Shown here one piece after another: positions 43,729 through 55,002 of a stretch of DNA of 64,000 nt. The stretch covers positions 186,001 through 250,000 of the forward strand of contig NZ_JAHGAW010000005.1 in assembly GCF_018603885.1 (NCBI RefSeq), in the 5' to 3' direction. The notes beneath the pieces were generated by a model. It did no database searches and was not told where the DNA came from. It saw only the letters and a program-made list of their open reading frames with translations. The translations under genes were made by a program, and so were the position numbers. Positions within the stretch are counted from its first letter, which is position 1; the number at the start of each line of letters is the position of its first letter. The DNA is from Sphingobium nicotianae (GTDB lineage: Bacteria; Pseudomonadota; Alphaproteobacteria; Sphingomonadales; Sphingomonadaceae).

Positions 43729-44060
43729 CCCTGGTGCGGTTCGTCAGCGCGGATGGCGAGCATGTCCAGGAAGTCGAGGCGGCGCCGGGCGACATATTGC
43801 TGGATGTGGCGCAGGCCGCTGGCCAGCCGCTCGAGGGCACGTGCGAGGGGCAGATGGCCTGCTCGACCTGCCATGTCATCGTCGACCCCGCGGACTTCCC
43901 CAAGCTGCCGCGCGCCAGCGAGGACGAGGAAGACATGCTCGATCTCGCCGCCGCGACCACCCGGACCAGCCGGCTCTCCTGCCAGATCGTGCTCACCGCG
44001 GCGATGGAGACGCTGACCGTGCGCATTCCGGCGGAAAGCCGGAACATGCAGGGGCTCTGA
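43725..44060 (+). CDS. [2Fe-2S] ferredoxin, adrenodoxin type
   Basis: The 111-residue protein has four conserved cysteines in EGTCEGQMACSTCHVIV and, later, RLSCQIVLT, the adrenodoxin/Fdx pattern. It closes a three-gene unit with two cysteine desulfurases, where a ferredoxin can supply electrons for Fe-S assembly as Fdx does in isc operons. Scaffold (IscU), HscA/HscB and IscR are not in the window. Confidence 0.94.
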   Translation: MTLVRFVSADGEHVQEVEAAPGDILLDVAQAAGQPLEGTCEGQMACSTCHVIVDPADFPKLPRASEDEEDMLDLAAATTRTSRLSCQIVLTAAMETLTVRIPAESRNMQGL

Positions 44061-44069
44061 TCGGTCCCG

Positions 44070-44468
44070 TCAGTCTGTCTTTGGTTCCCATAGTTCGAGC
44101 TTCGTGCCGTCAGGATCGAGGATCCAGGCGAAGCGGCCATTGTCATCGCCGTCGTCGCGCCTGAGCGGCTCGACACCCTTGTCCGCCAGCCGGGCGAGGA
44201 AGGCATCGAGATCGTCGACCGCGAAGTTGAGCATGAAGGGGTGGGACGAGGGCGCGAAATAGTCGCTGTCGTCCTTGAACGGGCTCCAGAGCTGAAAGGG
44301 CGGGCCGTCGGGCCCGGGCGCGAACATCGCACCGTCCCAGCCTTCCATGCCGATGCCGAGCACATCGCGATACCAGGCGGCAAGCGCGGCCGGGTCGCGC
44401 GATTTGAAGAAGATGCCGCCAAGGCCGATGACGCGGCCTTTGGGGGACGGATCGCTTCTGGCGCTCAT
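44070..44468 (-). CDS. VOC-superfamily (glyoxalase/bleomycin-resistance fold) protein
   Basis: The 132-residue protein has paired beta-alpha-beta modules. The opening is VIGLGGIFFKSRDPAALAAWYRDVLGI, in outline, with GGIFF and WYRDVLG typical. It ends FAWILDPDGTKLELWEP, where the Glu is the usual metal ligand. Enzymes of this fold include glyoxalases and dioxygenases; the reaction here is not known. Confidence 0.88.
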   Translation of the reverse strand: MSARSDPSPKGRVIGLGGIFFKSRDPAALAAWYRDVLGIGMEGWDGAMFAPGPDGPPFQLWSPFKDDSDYFAPSSHPFMLNFAVDDLDAFLARLADKGVEPLRRDDGDDNGRFAWILDPDGTKLELWEPKTD

Positions 44469-44510
44469 GCATGCCTCCCTTGCATTTTCACCGGACCGCC
44501 GTCATATGCG

Positions 44511-44605
44511 CCCCCGGAAGTCGGGCGGACGTGGTCGTCGCCAACCTGGTCAGATCCTGACGGAAGCAGCCACAACGATTTTGCCGCGGGTCGTTCCGGC
44601 TTCCA
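44511..44605 (+). ncRNA. ffs: bacterial SRP RNA (4.5S type)
   Basis: GGTCAG, then ATCC-TGAC-GGAAGCAGCC (44548-44571), matches the helix-8 core GGTCAGGTCC-GGAA-GGAAGCAGCC bound by Ffh. The apical tetraloop is UGAC, a URRC loop, which is an accepted alternative to GNAR in SRP RNA. GGAAGTCGG (44516) pairs with CCGGCTTCC (44596-44604) to close the long hairpin. The ends are estimated to within a few bases. Confidence 0.85.
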
Positions 44606-44630
44606 CCACCCACATATAGCCGGGACTTGG

Positions 44631-46049
44631 TCATGTCCGCAGCGGGTCCACGCCCGGCTCCGGCGCGCCCATCAGCCGCTTCGCCAGGAACAGCTTGAAC
44701 AGCAGGAACACCGCGCCCGACGCCGCCGCGAACCCGGCATGCATCAGCCAGAAGAGCGTCGTGGGCATCGTCGAATAGAAGCCGCCGACCCAGCCGACCA
44801 GCGCATTGGCGCCGAAGAAGGCGAGATAATAGAGGCCGAGCACCGTGGCATTGAGCGCCCTGGGCGCGAGCCGTGCGAACAAGGCGAGGCTGACCGGCAG
44901 GGTCAGCGCGAAGCCGATCGAGTTGCTCAGCTCGAACATCATCGGCCAGACCATGCTGATCTTGTGCCCGGCGGGCGTGGTCGCGGCGGCCATGAACAGG
45001 CAGAGCGCACCGCCGATCGAGAAGAGCGAGCCGATGATGATCTTGGTGAGTTCGTCCGGCTCGCGCCAATGCTTTCCATACCAGCGGAAGAACAGGGAGA
45101 CGATCAGCAGGAAGCTGACCGAAACGATCGAATCGATTGTGATCAGATAGGATGACAGGAAGCGCCAGCCGAAGAACTGAAGATCGAAATGCTCGTCGCC
45201 CCAGGTCAGGTACGCGTTGAAGATCTGGTTGTTGGGGACGATCGCCACGGCCATGACCGGGATGAGCAGCACGACGGCGGCGAGCGCCAGCCAGTCGCGC
45301 CGGGTCATCGGCTCGCGCGGCGCGGCGCTCGCGGCGCTCTTGCGCTGGGCACGGAAATGATCGGCCGGGAGATATTTCTGCCCGGCGATGTAGATGCACA
45401 GGCTGATCAGCATGCCGACGCCGGCTGCGCCGAAGCCCCAGTGCCAGCCGACATTCTGGCCGAGCGTGCCGACGATCGGCGAGGAGATGATCACGCCGGC
45501 ATTGATGCCGAGATAGTAGATCTGGAAGGCGTCGGCGCGGCGCAGGTCCGCCGGGCCATAGAGGGCGCCGACCTGGCTGGCGAGATTGCCCTTGAGACAG
45601 CCGCACCCGATGATGAGGCAGAGCAAAGCGAAGAGGAAACTCAGCTCGAAGGCCATCAGGAAATGGCCGAGCGCCATGATGATCGCGCCGGCGAGCACGG
45701 TCAGCCGCTTGCCGAGCAGCCGGTCGGCGATGAAGCCGCCCGCGATCGGCGTCAAATAGACGCAGGCGGCATAAGTGCCGAAGATCGCCGACGCGAGGGG
45801 CTGGCCGTCCAGGCCGCGATACAGCGGGAGGGTCCGGAACGCGTCGAACAAAGCGATGCGCTCGATATGGCCGGGCAGCAGCAGATACTGGACCATGTAG
45901 AGCACCAGCAGCGTCTGCATGCCGTAATAGGAGAAGCGCTCCCACGCCTCGGTGAAGGCGAGATAGGCGAGGCCCTTGGGATGGCCGAAGAAGGCCGTGT
46001 CGGCATGGTCGACAATGGTGAGCGTCGGCGTCGCTTCGGCTGCGGTCAT
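44631..46049 (-). CDS. POT/PTR-family proton-coupled oligopeptide transporter
   Basis: This 472-residue transporter has about 12-14 helices. The first helix has AFTEAWERFSYYGMQTLLVLY, i.e. the ExxERFxYYG motif of POT proteins. PIAGGFIADRLLGKR is in the first cytoplasmic loop, and FQIYYLGINAGVIISSPIVG is the PTR2 signature region. It imports di- or tripeptides with protons. It stands alone; its 3' end is near the SRP RNA gene. Confidence 0.93.
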   Translation of the reverse strand: MTAAEATPTLTIVDHADTAFFGHPKGLAYLAFTEAWERFSYYGMQTLLVLYMVQYLLLPGHIERIALFDAFRTLPLYRGLDGQPLASAIFGTYAACVYLTPIAGGFIADRLLGKRLTVLAGAIIMALGHFLMAFELSFLFALLCLIIGCGCLKGNLASQVGALYGPADLRRADAFQIYYLGINAGVIISSPIVGTLGQNVGWHWGFGAAGVGMLISLCIYIAGQKYLPADHFRAQRKSAASAAPREPMTRRDWLALAAVVLLIPVMAVAIVPNNQIFNAYLTWGDEHFDLQFFGWRFLSSYLITIDSIVSVSFLLIVSLFFRWYGKHWREPDELTKIIIGSLFSIGGALCLFMAAATTPAGHKISMVWPMMFELSNSIGFALTLPVSLALFARLAPRALNATVLGLYYLAFFGANALVGWVGGFYSTMPTTLFWLMHAGFAAASGAVFLLFKLFLAKRLMGAPEPGVDPLRT

Positions 46050-46347
46050 AAGATGCGCGTTTCCCTCAATTTTTCATAGCGGGAGTAGATGCCGGTTCGT
46101 CGGCAAATGCAAGCCGGGGTAGATAATGTTGCTGGAGCGCGTAATTTTCGTTCGAAGTTCACGAAGGTCACAGGGTCTCATAATATTTAAACGGCGAAAC
46201 GGGCGTCACTGAGTGACAGAATCGACCAAGGCGGGAATCATGCCATGGCGCTCGGCGTGTAGGACAGCCAACATCGGTCGGCTCGCCTGCTTGCCCTGCA
46301 GCGGAGCGCGGCTCATAGGCGGCCGATCCTTCCGAAAGGCTTCGTGC

Positions 46348-47268
46348 TTGCAGACTCTCTCGCGCCGCACCGTCTATCTGCTGCTGGCCTTCGTGATGCT
46401 GATCTGGTCCGGCAACAGCATCGTTGCGCGGGCGATGCGCGCCGACGTACCGCCCTTCACATTGGCCTTCCTGCGCTGGGGCGGGGCGGCTCTGATCGCC
46501 CTGCCGCTGGCCCGGCGGCGGATCGTGGCGGACTGGCCGGTTGTCCGGCGGCACTGGCCCGCGATCCTGCTGCTCGGCGTGATCGGCGTCGGCTCGTTCA
46601 ACGCCTTCATGTATTCCGGGCTGCAATATACCACCGCGGCCAACACCCTGCTGGTGCAGGCGGCGATCCCGGCGCTGGTGCTGCTGTTCGACCGGATCTT
46701 CTTCGGCACGAAACCGCGGATCGCGCAGATCGCCGGCTGCGCGCTGGCGGCGGCGGGCGTGGCGATCATCATCCTGCGCGCCGATCCGGCCGCAATTCGG
46801 GCGATGCGCTTCAACATCGGCGACCTGCTGGTGCTGGTCGCGATCATGCTCTGGTCGCTCTATACGGTGTTGCTGCGGCTCAAGCCGCCCATCGACGGGC
46901 TCAGCTTCATGGCGCTGACCATCCTCATCGGCGCGCTCTGCATGGCACCCTTCTCGATCCACGAGTTGCAGAGCCGGGCGGTGCATCTGAGCCTGCCGGT
47001 GGCGGCGGGCATCGCCTATGTGATCCTCTTCCCCTCCATCCTCGGTTATTTCCTCTACAATGGCGCGGTCGAGGCGATCGGGGCGGGCGATGCGGGGCAT
47101 GTGGTGAACCTGCAGCCGTTGTTCGGCGCGTTGCTCGCCGCGCTGATCCTGGGCGAGCCGATCCACGGCTATCATTTCGCCGGCATGGCACTGATCCTGG
47201 TGGGGATCGGGATTCCGTTGCTGTGGCCGGGGGACCGGGCGGAGCCGGGGCCGGAGGTCGCCGGGTGA
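46348..47268 (+). CDS. EamA/DMT-family membrane transporter
   Basis: A 306-residue protein with ten helices in two EamA repeats (IWSGNSIVARAMRADVPPFTLAFLRWGG in outline; second repeat ending LGEPIHGYHFAGMALILVGIG). I take the TTG at 46348 because GAAAGG stands 8 bases before it and the protein then begins right at helix 1. Longer readings from ATG 46213 or 46240 add a Cys/Arg-rich leader unlike the family. The substrate is unknown. Confidence 0.85.
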   Translation: MQTLSRRTVYLLLAFVMLIWSGNSIVARAMRADVPPFTLAFLRWGGAALIALPLARRRIVADWPVVRRHWPAILLLGVIGVGSFNAFMYSGLQYTTAANTLLVQAAIPALVLLFDRIFFGTKPRIAQIAGCALAAAGVAIIILRADPAAIRAMRFNIGDLLVLVAIMLWSLYTVLLRLKPPIDGLSFMALTILIGALCMAPFSIHELQSRAVHLSLPVAAGIAYVILFPSILGYFLYNGAVEAIGAGDAGHVVNLQPLFGALLAALILGEPIHGYHFAGMALILVGIGIPLLWPGDRAEPGPEVAG

Positions 47269-47328
47269 TGCATCGTTCCTGGGCTGGCCACTAAACAAGT
47301 GAGCGATCAATCGCTACATCGGTGAGCA

Positions 47329-49065
47329 ATGAGTGATTCCCCAGACGATATGGATCTCGGGCCGGGCTTCGACCTGGGCGAACCGCCGGCGCCGAAGGCC
47401 GTCGCTCCCGGGCAGAGCGGCTATCGCGTGCTGGCGCGCGCCTATCGTCCGCAGACCTTCGCCGAGCTGATCGGCCAGGAGGCGATGGTGCGCACGCTGG
47501 CCAACGCGATCAAGCGCGACCGGCTGCCGCACGCCTTCCTGATGACCGGGGTGCGCGGGGTCGGCAAGACGTCGACCGCGCGGCTGATCGCCAAGGCGCT
47601 GAACTGCATCGGCCCGGAGGGGCAGGGCGGGCCGACGATCGATCCCTGCGGCGTCTGCGAGCCGTGCCGGTCGATCGCCGAGGGGCGGAACATCGACGTG
47701 ATCGAGATGGACGCCGCCAGCCATACCGGCGTGGACGATGTACGCGAGATCATCGAGGCGGTGCGCTATGCGACCGTCTCGGCGCGCTTCAAGATCTACA
47801 TCATCGACGAAGTTCACATGCTCTCGCGCAATGCTTTCAATGCGTTGCTAAAGACTCTTGAGGAGCCCCCGGAGCATGTGAAGTTCCTGTTCGCGACGAC
47901 CGAAGTGAACAAGGTGCCGATCACCGTGCTGTCGCGCTGCCAGCGCTTCGACCTGCGGCGTATCCCGGTCGATCTGCTCGTCGGCAATTTCCGCATGATC
48001 TGCGAGAAAGAAGGCGTCGAGGCCGAAGAGGACGCGCTGCGGCTGATCGCGACGGCGGCGGAAGGGTCGGCGCGTGACGGCCAGTCGATCCTCGATCAGG
48101 CGATTGCCCATGCCGCGCTGGTCGATGGCAGGCCGCAAGTGGGGGCCGATCAGGTCCGCGAGATGCTCGGCTTGTCGGATCGCGGCGCAACGCGGCGGCT
48201 GTTCGATCAGATTCTGGACGGCGATGCGCCAGCGCTGCTGGCGACACTGGCCGAGCAGGAAGCGCTCGGCGTCGAGCCGGTCGCGACGATCAACGCGCTG
48301 CTGGACCTGATCCATGCCGCGACGACGGCCAAGGCCGGGCGCGGGGCGGGGCTGGAGCGGCTCCCCGAGGCCGAGCGGGCGGACGTCGCCGGCTGGGCCG
48401 AGACTTTGAGCTTCCCGGTGCTGCATCGCCTCTGGCAATTGCTGCTGAAGGGCCATGCCGAGGTGGTCGCGGCGGCCCGGCCGCATGCGGCCTGCGAGAT
48501 GGCGCTGCTGCGGCTGGTCCATGCCGCGACGATGCCCGATCCGCTCGATCTGGCGCGGATGATCCGGGACGGCGTTCCGGCGGCGGCGCAGGGCGTGGCG
48601 GGCGCGCCGCAGCTTGCGGCCGGCGGAGGCGCCTCGGAGTCCGCCGTCGTGGCGCCGACGCCCGCGCCTCAAGCCGCGCCCGAACCGCTCTTTCCCGCCG
48701 ATTTCGGCACGCTTGTGGCGGCGCTCATCGATCGCTTTCCTCGCCTCGGCGCCGAGATGCATGACTATGTGAGCCCGGTGCGCTATGCTCCGCCAGTGCT
48801 GGAATTCCGCATCCTGCAGCCGCTCGATGCCGATTTCCCACGACAGGTCGCGGCGGCGCTCAAGGATATGACCGGCGAGCCCTGGACCGTCTCCTCGACC
48901 GACGCGCCCGGAGAGCCGAGCCTGCGCGAGCAGCAGCAGGCGGCGCGGCAGGCGCATGAAGATGCGCTGCGGGAGGCGCCGGTCGTCGCGGCGGTGATGA
49001 ATGCGTTTCCGGGCGCGACATTCGTCGAGCCGGATCAGGATCAGAACTGGAGTGACCGCAGATGA
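47329..49065 (+). CDS. dnaX: DnaX, DNA polymerase III subunit gamma/tau
   Basis: This 578-residue clamp-loader ATPase has Walker A GVRGVGKTSTARL near residue 74, a zinc module with four Cys (through CGVCEPC), Walker B IIDEVHMLS, the sensor FATTEVNKVP, and the arginine finger in SRCQRFDLRR. The C-terminal third is the tau part, with an Ala/Pro-rich linker and a domain ending near the ybaB overlap. It is followed directly by ybaB, as in many bacteria. Confidence 0.96.
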   Translation: MSDSPDDMDLGPGFDLGEPPAPKAVAPGQSGYRVLARAYRPQTFAELIGQEAMVRTLANAIKRDRLPHAFLMTGVRGVGKTSTARLIAKALNCIGPEGQGGPTIDPCGVCEPCRSIAEGRNIDVIEMDAASHTGVDDVREIIEAVRYATVSARFKIYIIDEVHMLSRNAFNALLKTLEEPPEHVKFLFATTEVNKVPITVLSRCQRFDLRRIPVDLLVGNFRMICEKEGVEAEEDALRLIATAAEGSARDGQSILDQAIAHAALVDGRPQVGADQVREMLGLSDRGATRRLFDQILDGDAPALLATLAEQEALGVEPVATINALLDLIHAATTAKAGRGAGLERLPEAERADVAGWAETLSFPVLHRLWQLLLKGHAEVVAAARPHAACEMALLRLVHAATMPDPLDLARMIRDGVPAAAQGVAGAPQLAAGGGASESAVVAPTPAPQAAPEPLFPADFGTLVAALIDRFPRLGAEMHDYVSPVRYAPPVLEFRILQPLDADFPRQVAAALKDMTGEPWTVSSTDAPGEPSLREQQQAARQAHEDALREAPVVAAVMNAFPGATFVEPDQDQNWSDRR

Positions 49066-49385
49066 AGGATCTCAACGATATTCTGGGCATGGCGAGCCGT
49101 GTGCAGGAGGAAATGCAGAAGGCGCAGGCCGAACTCGACACTGTCGAGGTCGAGGGCGTCGCGGGCGGTGGCCTCGTCAGGGTGCGGGCCTCGGCCAAGG
49201 GCCGGATCATCGGCCTCTCGATCGACGACAGCCTGATCGACCCCAAGGACAAGGGCATGCTGGAGGATCTGGTCGTCGCCGCCTTCAACGACGCACGGAC
49301 CAAGGCGGACGAGGTCGCCAACCAGCAGATGAGCAAGATGGCGAGCGGGATCCCGCTGCCGCCGGGGTTCAAACTGCCCTTTTGA
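49062..49385 (+). CDS. ybaB: YbaB/EbfC nucleoid-associated protein
   Basis: This 107-residue DNA-binding protein has LNDILGMASRVQEEMQKAQAEL (in outline), TVEVEGVAGGGLVRVRA and LEDLVVAAFNDARTKADE, all typical. Its ATG overlaps the dnaX stop. The family binds DNA as a dimer with a tweezer shape and is usually cotranscribed with dnaX and recR. Confidence 0.95.
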   Translation: MKDLNDILGMASRVQEEMQKAQAELDTVEVEGVAGGGLVRVRASAKGRIIGLSIDDSLIDPKDKGMLEDLVVAAFNDARTKADEVANQQMSKMASGIPLPPGFKLPF

Positions 49386-49423
49386 GCAAGTCGGCGGTTC
49401 TGGCCCGCATTAGTTTCTTAGGA

Positions 49424-49549
49424 ATGAAACGCGTAGAGGCGATGCGGCCGATGATGCGATGCATCATTGAAATGCCGCGCGGCGGGGCCGATATGAAGGA
49501 CAAGTCAGTGCGCGGCCGCTATGGGCCGGCGCCCGAAGAGTTGGAGTGA
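49424..49549 (+). CDS. possible small protein upstream of lon
   Basis: A 41-codon frame with ATG 49424 preceded by AGGA and ending two bases before the lon ATG. It is Met- and Arg-rich and has no recognised motif. It could be a leader peptide for lon or noise; a GTG start for lon would overlap it. Confidence 0.2.
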   Translation: MKRVEAMRPMMRCIIEMPRGGADMKDKSVRGRYGPAPEELE

Positions 49550-49551
49550 CC

Positions 49552-51948
<2,397 letters not shown>

Positions 51949-51955
51949 GCGTGAG

Positions 51956-51992
51956 AAAGGGAGCCGAACCAGCACCGGTGCGGCTCTCTTTC
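51956..51992 (+). terminator. terminator-like hairpin after lon
   Basis: AAAGGGAGCCG pairs with CGGCTCTCTTT around a 14-base loop containing CACCGGTG. The T's are in the stem rather than after it, so its strength is moderate. A second small hairpin, GGTGATTTTCACC, follows at once. Confidence 0.55.
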
Positions 51993-52164
51993 GGTGATTT
52001 TCACCCTCGAAATGCCAAGCGGGGGGAAAATCGGACGAAAACGGCGGTCCCGGGAGCAATTCCGCGCAAAAAACTTTGACTCATGCGCCGAACCACGCCT
52101 TTATGCGCGCCTTCGTCGCCCGATTCCTACCACAAACCACATCCTAGAAGGGGGTTCCATAGGC

Positions 52165-52437
52165 ATGAACAAGCAGGATCTCATCAGTTCCGTCGCTGAC
52201 CAGAGCGGCTTGACCAAGGCTGATGCCGGCAAGGCTGTTGAGGCTGTTTTCGACGCGATCACGGCGTCGCTCAAGAAGGGCGATGAAGTGCGTCTCGTCG
52301 GCTTCGGCACGTTCTCGGTCTCGCAGCGCAAGGCGTCCACCGGTCGCAATCCGCGCACCGGCGAGACGATGGCTATCAAGGCTTCGAGCCAGCCCAAGTT
52401 CAAGGCCGGCAAGGGCCTGAAGGACTCGGTCAACTAA
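52165..52437 (+). CDS. hup: HU-type nucleoid DNA-binding protein
   Basis: This 90-residue histone-like protein has MNKQDLISSVADQSGLTKADA at the start, LVGFGTFSVSQRKAS in the core, and the DNA-binding arm GRNPRTGETMAIKASSQPKF. Length and sequence match HU-beta. It follows lon by about 216 bases, an arrangement also known in other proteobacteria. GAAGGGGG precedes the start. Two hairpins follow. Confidence 0.96.
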   Translation: MNKQDLISSVADQSGLTKADAGKAVEAVFDAITASLKKGDEVRLVGFGTFSVSQRKASTGRNPRTGETMAIKASSQPKFKAGKGLKDSVN

Positions 52438-52527
52438 GGTTGACCGTCTGCCGACGCTCCGGTCAGCCGGGGCGGCGGCAGATTTCAGATTGGGCACATG
52501 CGAGCGACGTCATGTGCCTGTCGGGAG

Positions 52528-52549
52528 GCCGGGCTCTGCCCGGCTTTTT
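52528..52549 (+). terminator. rho-independent terminator of the HU gene
   Basis: GCCGGGC-TCT-GCCCGGC followed by TTTTT: a perfect 7-bp stem with T run, about 90 bases after the HU stop. Confidence 0.88.
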
Positions 52550-52572
52550 CCGTTTGGGGAGATTGAATTCTC

Positions 52573-52594
52573 CCCCTCCTCTGAAGAGGAGGGG
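52573..52594. repeat. inverted repeat CCCCTCCTCT / AGAGGAGGGG
   Basis: A perfect 10-bp inverted repeat separated by GA and followed by CTTTCT, 24 bases after the HU terminator. It is probably a member of a common intergenic repeat family or an auxiliary terminator. Confidence 0.55.
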
Positions 52595-52670
52595 CTTTCT
52601 CCCTCGGCCCTTGACGCTGGCCCCATCGGCGCACTATGGGCCGCCTCTCGATTGCGCCTGTTGGCGCTGC

Positions 52671-52748
52671 GGCGATCGTAGCTCAGTTGGTTAGAGCGCT
52701 GGTTTGTGGTACCAGAGGTCGCGGGTTCGGATCCCGTCGATCGCCCCA
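52671..52748 (+). tRNA. tRNA-His (anticodon GTG)
   Basis: The cloverleaf has an extra 5' G (G-1 at 52671) pairing with C73, the mark of tRNA-His. The acceptor GCGATCG pairs with CGATCGC, anticodon stem CTGGT/ACCAG with loop TTGTGGT, T arm GCGGGTTCGGATCCCGT, and an encoded CCA. Confidence 0.95.
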
Positions 52749-52815
52749 TTTTCCTCACAGTTTGCGCGCAGGAGCGGCGAGTTCAGTCAGAGCTTCGCGC
52801 GAAGGACGGTCTTGC

Positions 52816-53853
52816 ATGTGGTCCCATCCCGATTTCGACAATCATGAGAAAGTGCATTTCTTCACCGACGCGGCGACCGGCCTGCGCGCGATCATCGCGG
52901 TGCATTCGACCTTTCGCGGGCCCTCCAGCGGCGGCGTGCGCTTCTGGCACTACGCGCGCGAGGAGGATGCGCTGACCGACGCGCTGCGCCTCTCGCGCGG
53001 CATGAGCTACAAGAATGCAATGGCCGGGCTGCCGGTGGGCGGCGGCAAGGGCGTCATCCTCTCCGATGGCCAGCCCAAGACGCGGGCGCAACTGCTGGCG
53101 TTCGGCGACGCGATCGAGACGCTGGCGGGCGCCTATGTGACCGCCGAGGATGTCGGCATGAGCGATGGCGACATGGAGACCATCGCCGAGCGGACGCGCC
53201 ATGTCTCCGGTCTGCCGGTCGCTGGCGGGCAGGCGGGCGGCAGTCCGGGGCCGCTGACGGCCATCGGCGTCCATCTCGGCGTCAGGGCTGCGGTGGCGCG
53301 CGGGCTGGGGCGTGACGACCTCTCCGGTGTGCATGTCGCCATCCAGGGGCTCGGCGCGGTCGGCGGCGGGCTGGCGCGCAAGCTGGCGGCCGACGGCGCG
53401 CGGCTGACGCTGGCGGACGTCAATGTCGAGCGCGCGAAGGCGCTGGCGGCGGAGCTGGGCGCGGAGGCGGTGAGCGCCGATGCGATCATGACCGTCGAGG
53501 CGGACGTGTTCAGCCCCAATGCGCTCGGCGCGATCCTCGATGCGCGCTCGATCCCGCTGCTGCGGGCGGGCATCGTCGCGGGCGGCGCCAACAATCAGTT
53601 GGCGACGGCGGCCGACGCACAGCTGCTGCATGCGCGCGGCATCCTCTATGCCCCCGATTATGTGATCAACGCCGGCGGCATCATCAATGTCGCCACGGAA
53701 TATTTCCAGCTCGGCGATGGCGATGCGGTGATGGCTCGGATCGAGCAGATCCCCGAGCGGCTGCGGGCGATCTGGGACCAGAGCGCGACGACGGGGCGGC
53801 CGGCGGCGGACGTCGCGGATGAGATGGCGCGCGGGCTGATCGGACGGGGCTGA
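52816..53853 (+). CDS. leucine/valine/phenylalanine-type amino-acid dehydrogenase
   Basis: The 345-residue protein is of the Glu/Leu/Phe/Val dehydrogenase family. The catalytic segment GLPVGGGKGVI contains the reactive Lys. A Rossmann NAD site follows at IQGLGAVGGGLARKLA, and the substrate end is GGIINVATEYFQL. The size and GGVRFWHY region favour a leucine or phenylalanine dehydrogenase over glutamate dehydrogenase. It interconverts branched or aromatic amino acids and 2-oxo acids with NAD. The ATG at 52816 follows the tRNA by 67 bases. Confidence 0.9.
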   Translation: MWSHPDFDNHEKVHFFTDAATGLRAIIAVHSTFRGPSSGGVRFWHYAREEDALTDALRLSRGMSYKNAMAGLPVGGGKGVILSDGQPKTRAQLLAFGDAIETLAGAYVTAEDVGMSDGDMETIAERTRHVSGLPVAGGQAGGSPGPLTAIGVHLGVRAAVARGLGRDDLSGVHVAIQGLGAVGGGLARKLAADGARLTLADVNVERAKALAAELGAEAVSADAIMTVEADVFSPNALGAILDARSIPLLRAGIVAGGANNQLATAADAQLLHARGILYAPDYVINAGGIINVATEYFQLGDGDAVMARIEQIPERLRAIWDQSATTGRPAADVADEMARGLIGRG

Positions 53854-53911
53854 GGGGGCGAGCGACGCGGCAGCGCGTTGGCGTTCGTTCGGCAAAAAGG
53901 CAGTCGTTTCC

Positions 53912-53937
53912 GTCATCCCAGCTTTCGCTGGGATGAC
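53912..53937. repeat. REP hairpin GTCATCCCAGC / GCTGGGATGAC
   Basis: A perfect 11-bp inverted repeat with TTTC loop between the dehydrogenase and hisI genes. It belongs to the same intergenic family as the repeats at 35677 and 57430. Confidence 0.75.
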
Positions 53938-54030
53938 AGGGAGGGATGAAGGGAGACAGGTTTGGCTGGCTATGCTCCCGAGCACCGATGAAGCCTTGGC
54001 CTGCGCCGAACCGCCCCCTATAGCGCCCGC

Positions 54031-54411
54031 ATGGCAGACACACGCGACACGGGCCTCGCGCTCGATCCCAAATATGACCGCGACGGGCTGATCACCGCCG
54101 TCGCCAGCGATGCGCAAACGGGCGAGTTGTTGATGCTCGCGCATATGAATGCCGATGCCTTCGCGGCGACGGTCGAGACCGGGGTCGCGCATTTCTGGTC
54201 GCGCAGCCGGAGCAAGCTCTGGCGTAAGGGCGAGGAGTCCGGCAACGAGCTGCGCGTCGTCGACATGCGGATCGACTGCGATCAGGATGCGCTCTGGCTG
54301 ATCGTGCAGCCGGCCGGCCCGGCCTGCCACACCGGCCGGCGGAGCTGCTTCTATCGCCGCGTCACCAAGGATGGGCTGAGTTGGATCGACGAGGGAGCGG
54401 GGCCCGCGTGA
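54031..54411 (+). CDS. hisI: HisI, phosphoribosyl-AMP cyclohydrolase
   Basis: This 126-residue monofunctional enzyme carries out the third step of histidine synthesis. It has [32 protein letters not shown] and the zinc-binding [11 protein letters not shown] with [10 protein letters not shown]. Length is standard for HisI without the HisE part. It is away from the other his genes, which is common in this group. Confidence 0.96.
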   Translation: MADTRDTGLALDPKYDRDGLITAVASDAQTGELLMLAHMNADAFAATVETGVAHFWSRSRSKLWRKGEESGNELRVVDMRIDCDQDALWLIVQPAGPACHTGRRSCFYRRVTKDGLSWIDEGAGPA

Positions 54412-54971
54412 TCGCGCGAGGAGGCCGGCGAACCCTCTTGCTGATGCTCGGCCTGGCTGGTCTGGCAGCCTGCAGCGATGCCGACGAGCGCAACTATGCC
54501 GATGCCGAGGCGAGCAGCGGGAGCGCCGCCTCGGAAAATCTCGATGCGCTCGCGGTCGAGACCGGAGCCCTGCCCGACACCGCCCAGATCGATCCCTCCG
54601 GCCGTTATGGTCGCCGCTACGAGGGCGGCTCGGACAGCCTTTGCGTCGTGCCGGACGGCAGCGCGCGGGGCCGCTATCGCTTCGGCGCGGAGACGCGGAT
54701 CGGCGGCGAGGAATATTGCCGGGGCACGGGTCACGCCAGGCTCTCGGCCGACAAGCTGTTGCTGCGCTTCGATGGCGCCGGATCGGAATGCATGATCGTC
54801 GCGCGCTACGAGGGGGACAAGATCGTCATGCCGGGCGGGCTCGATCTTCATTGTGCCGCGCTCTGCTCCAGTCGAGGGTCGTTTTCGGGCGTGGCCTTTC
54901 CACGTCTGGATCGCGATGTCGCTACGGCACGGGGAACGCGCGATGCCAGGGGGCAGCCGCTTTGCCGTTGA
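54408..54971 (+). CDS. lipoprotein of unknown function
   Basis: This 187-residue protein starts with GTG overlapping the hisI stop. The N-terminus is a lipoprotein signal with lipobox LAAC ([15 protein letters not shown]), so it is anchored by Cys near residue 22. The mature part is Asp/Glu/Ala-rich at first and then contains several Cys and Gly, with no family I recognise. The stop codon lies inside a LiuR-type operator of the next gene. Confidence 0.8.
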   Translation: MIARGGRRTLLLMLGLAGLAACSDADERNYADAEASSGSAASENLDALAVETGALPDTAQIDPSGRYGRRYEGGSDSLCVVPDGSARGRYRFGAETRIGGEEYCRGTGHARLSADKLLLRFDGAGSECMIVARYEGDKIVMPGGLDLHCAALCSSRGSFSGVAFPRLDRDVATARGTRDARGQPLCR

Positions 54972-54983
54972 CGTAAACGTAAG
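54968..54983. promoter_or_regulatory. LiuR-type operator upstream of the MerR-family gene
   Basis: TTGACGTAAACGTAAG is a near-palindrome closely resembling the TTGACGT..ACGTAA sites of LiuR-like MerR regulators of branched-chain amino-acid and acyl-CoA breakdown. It lies 20 bases before the regulator ATG, which suggests autoregulation. Confidence 0.6.
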
Positions 54984-55002
54984 GAGTGATTAGGGCGAAG
55001 TC

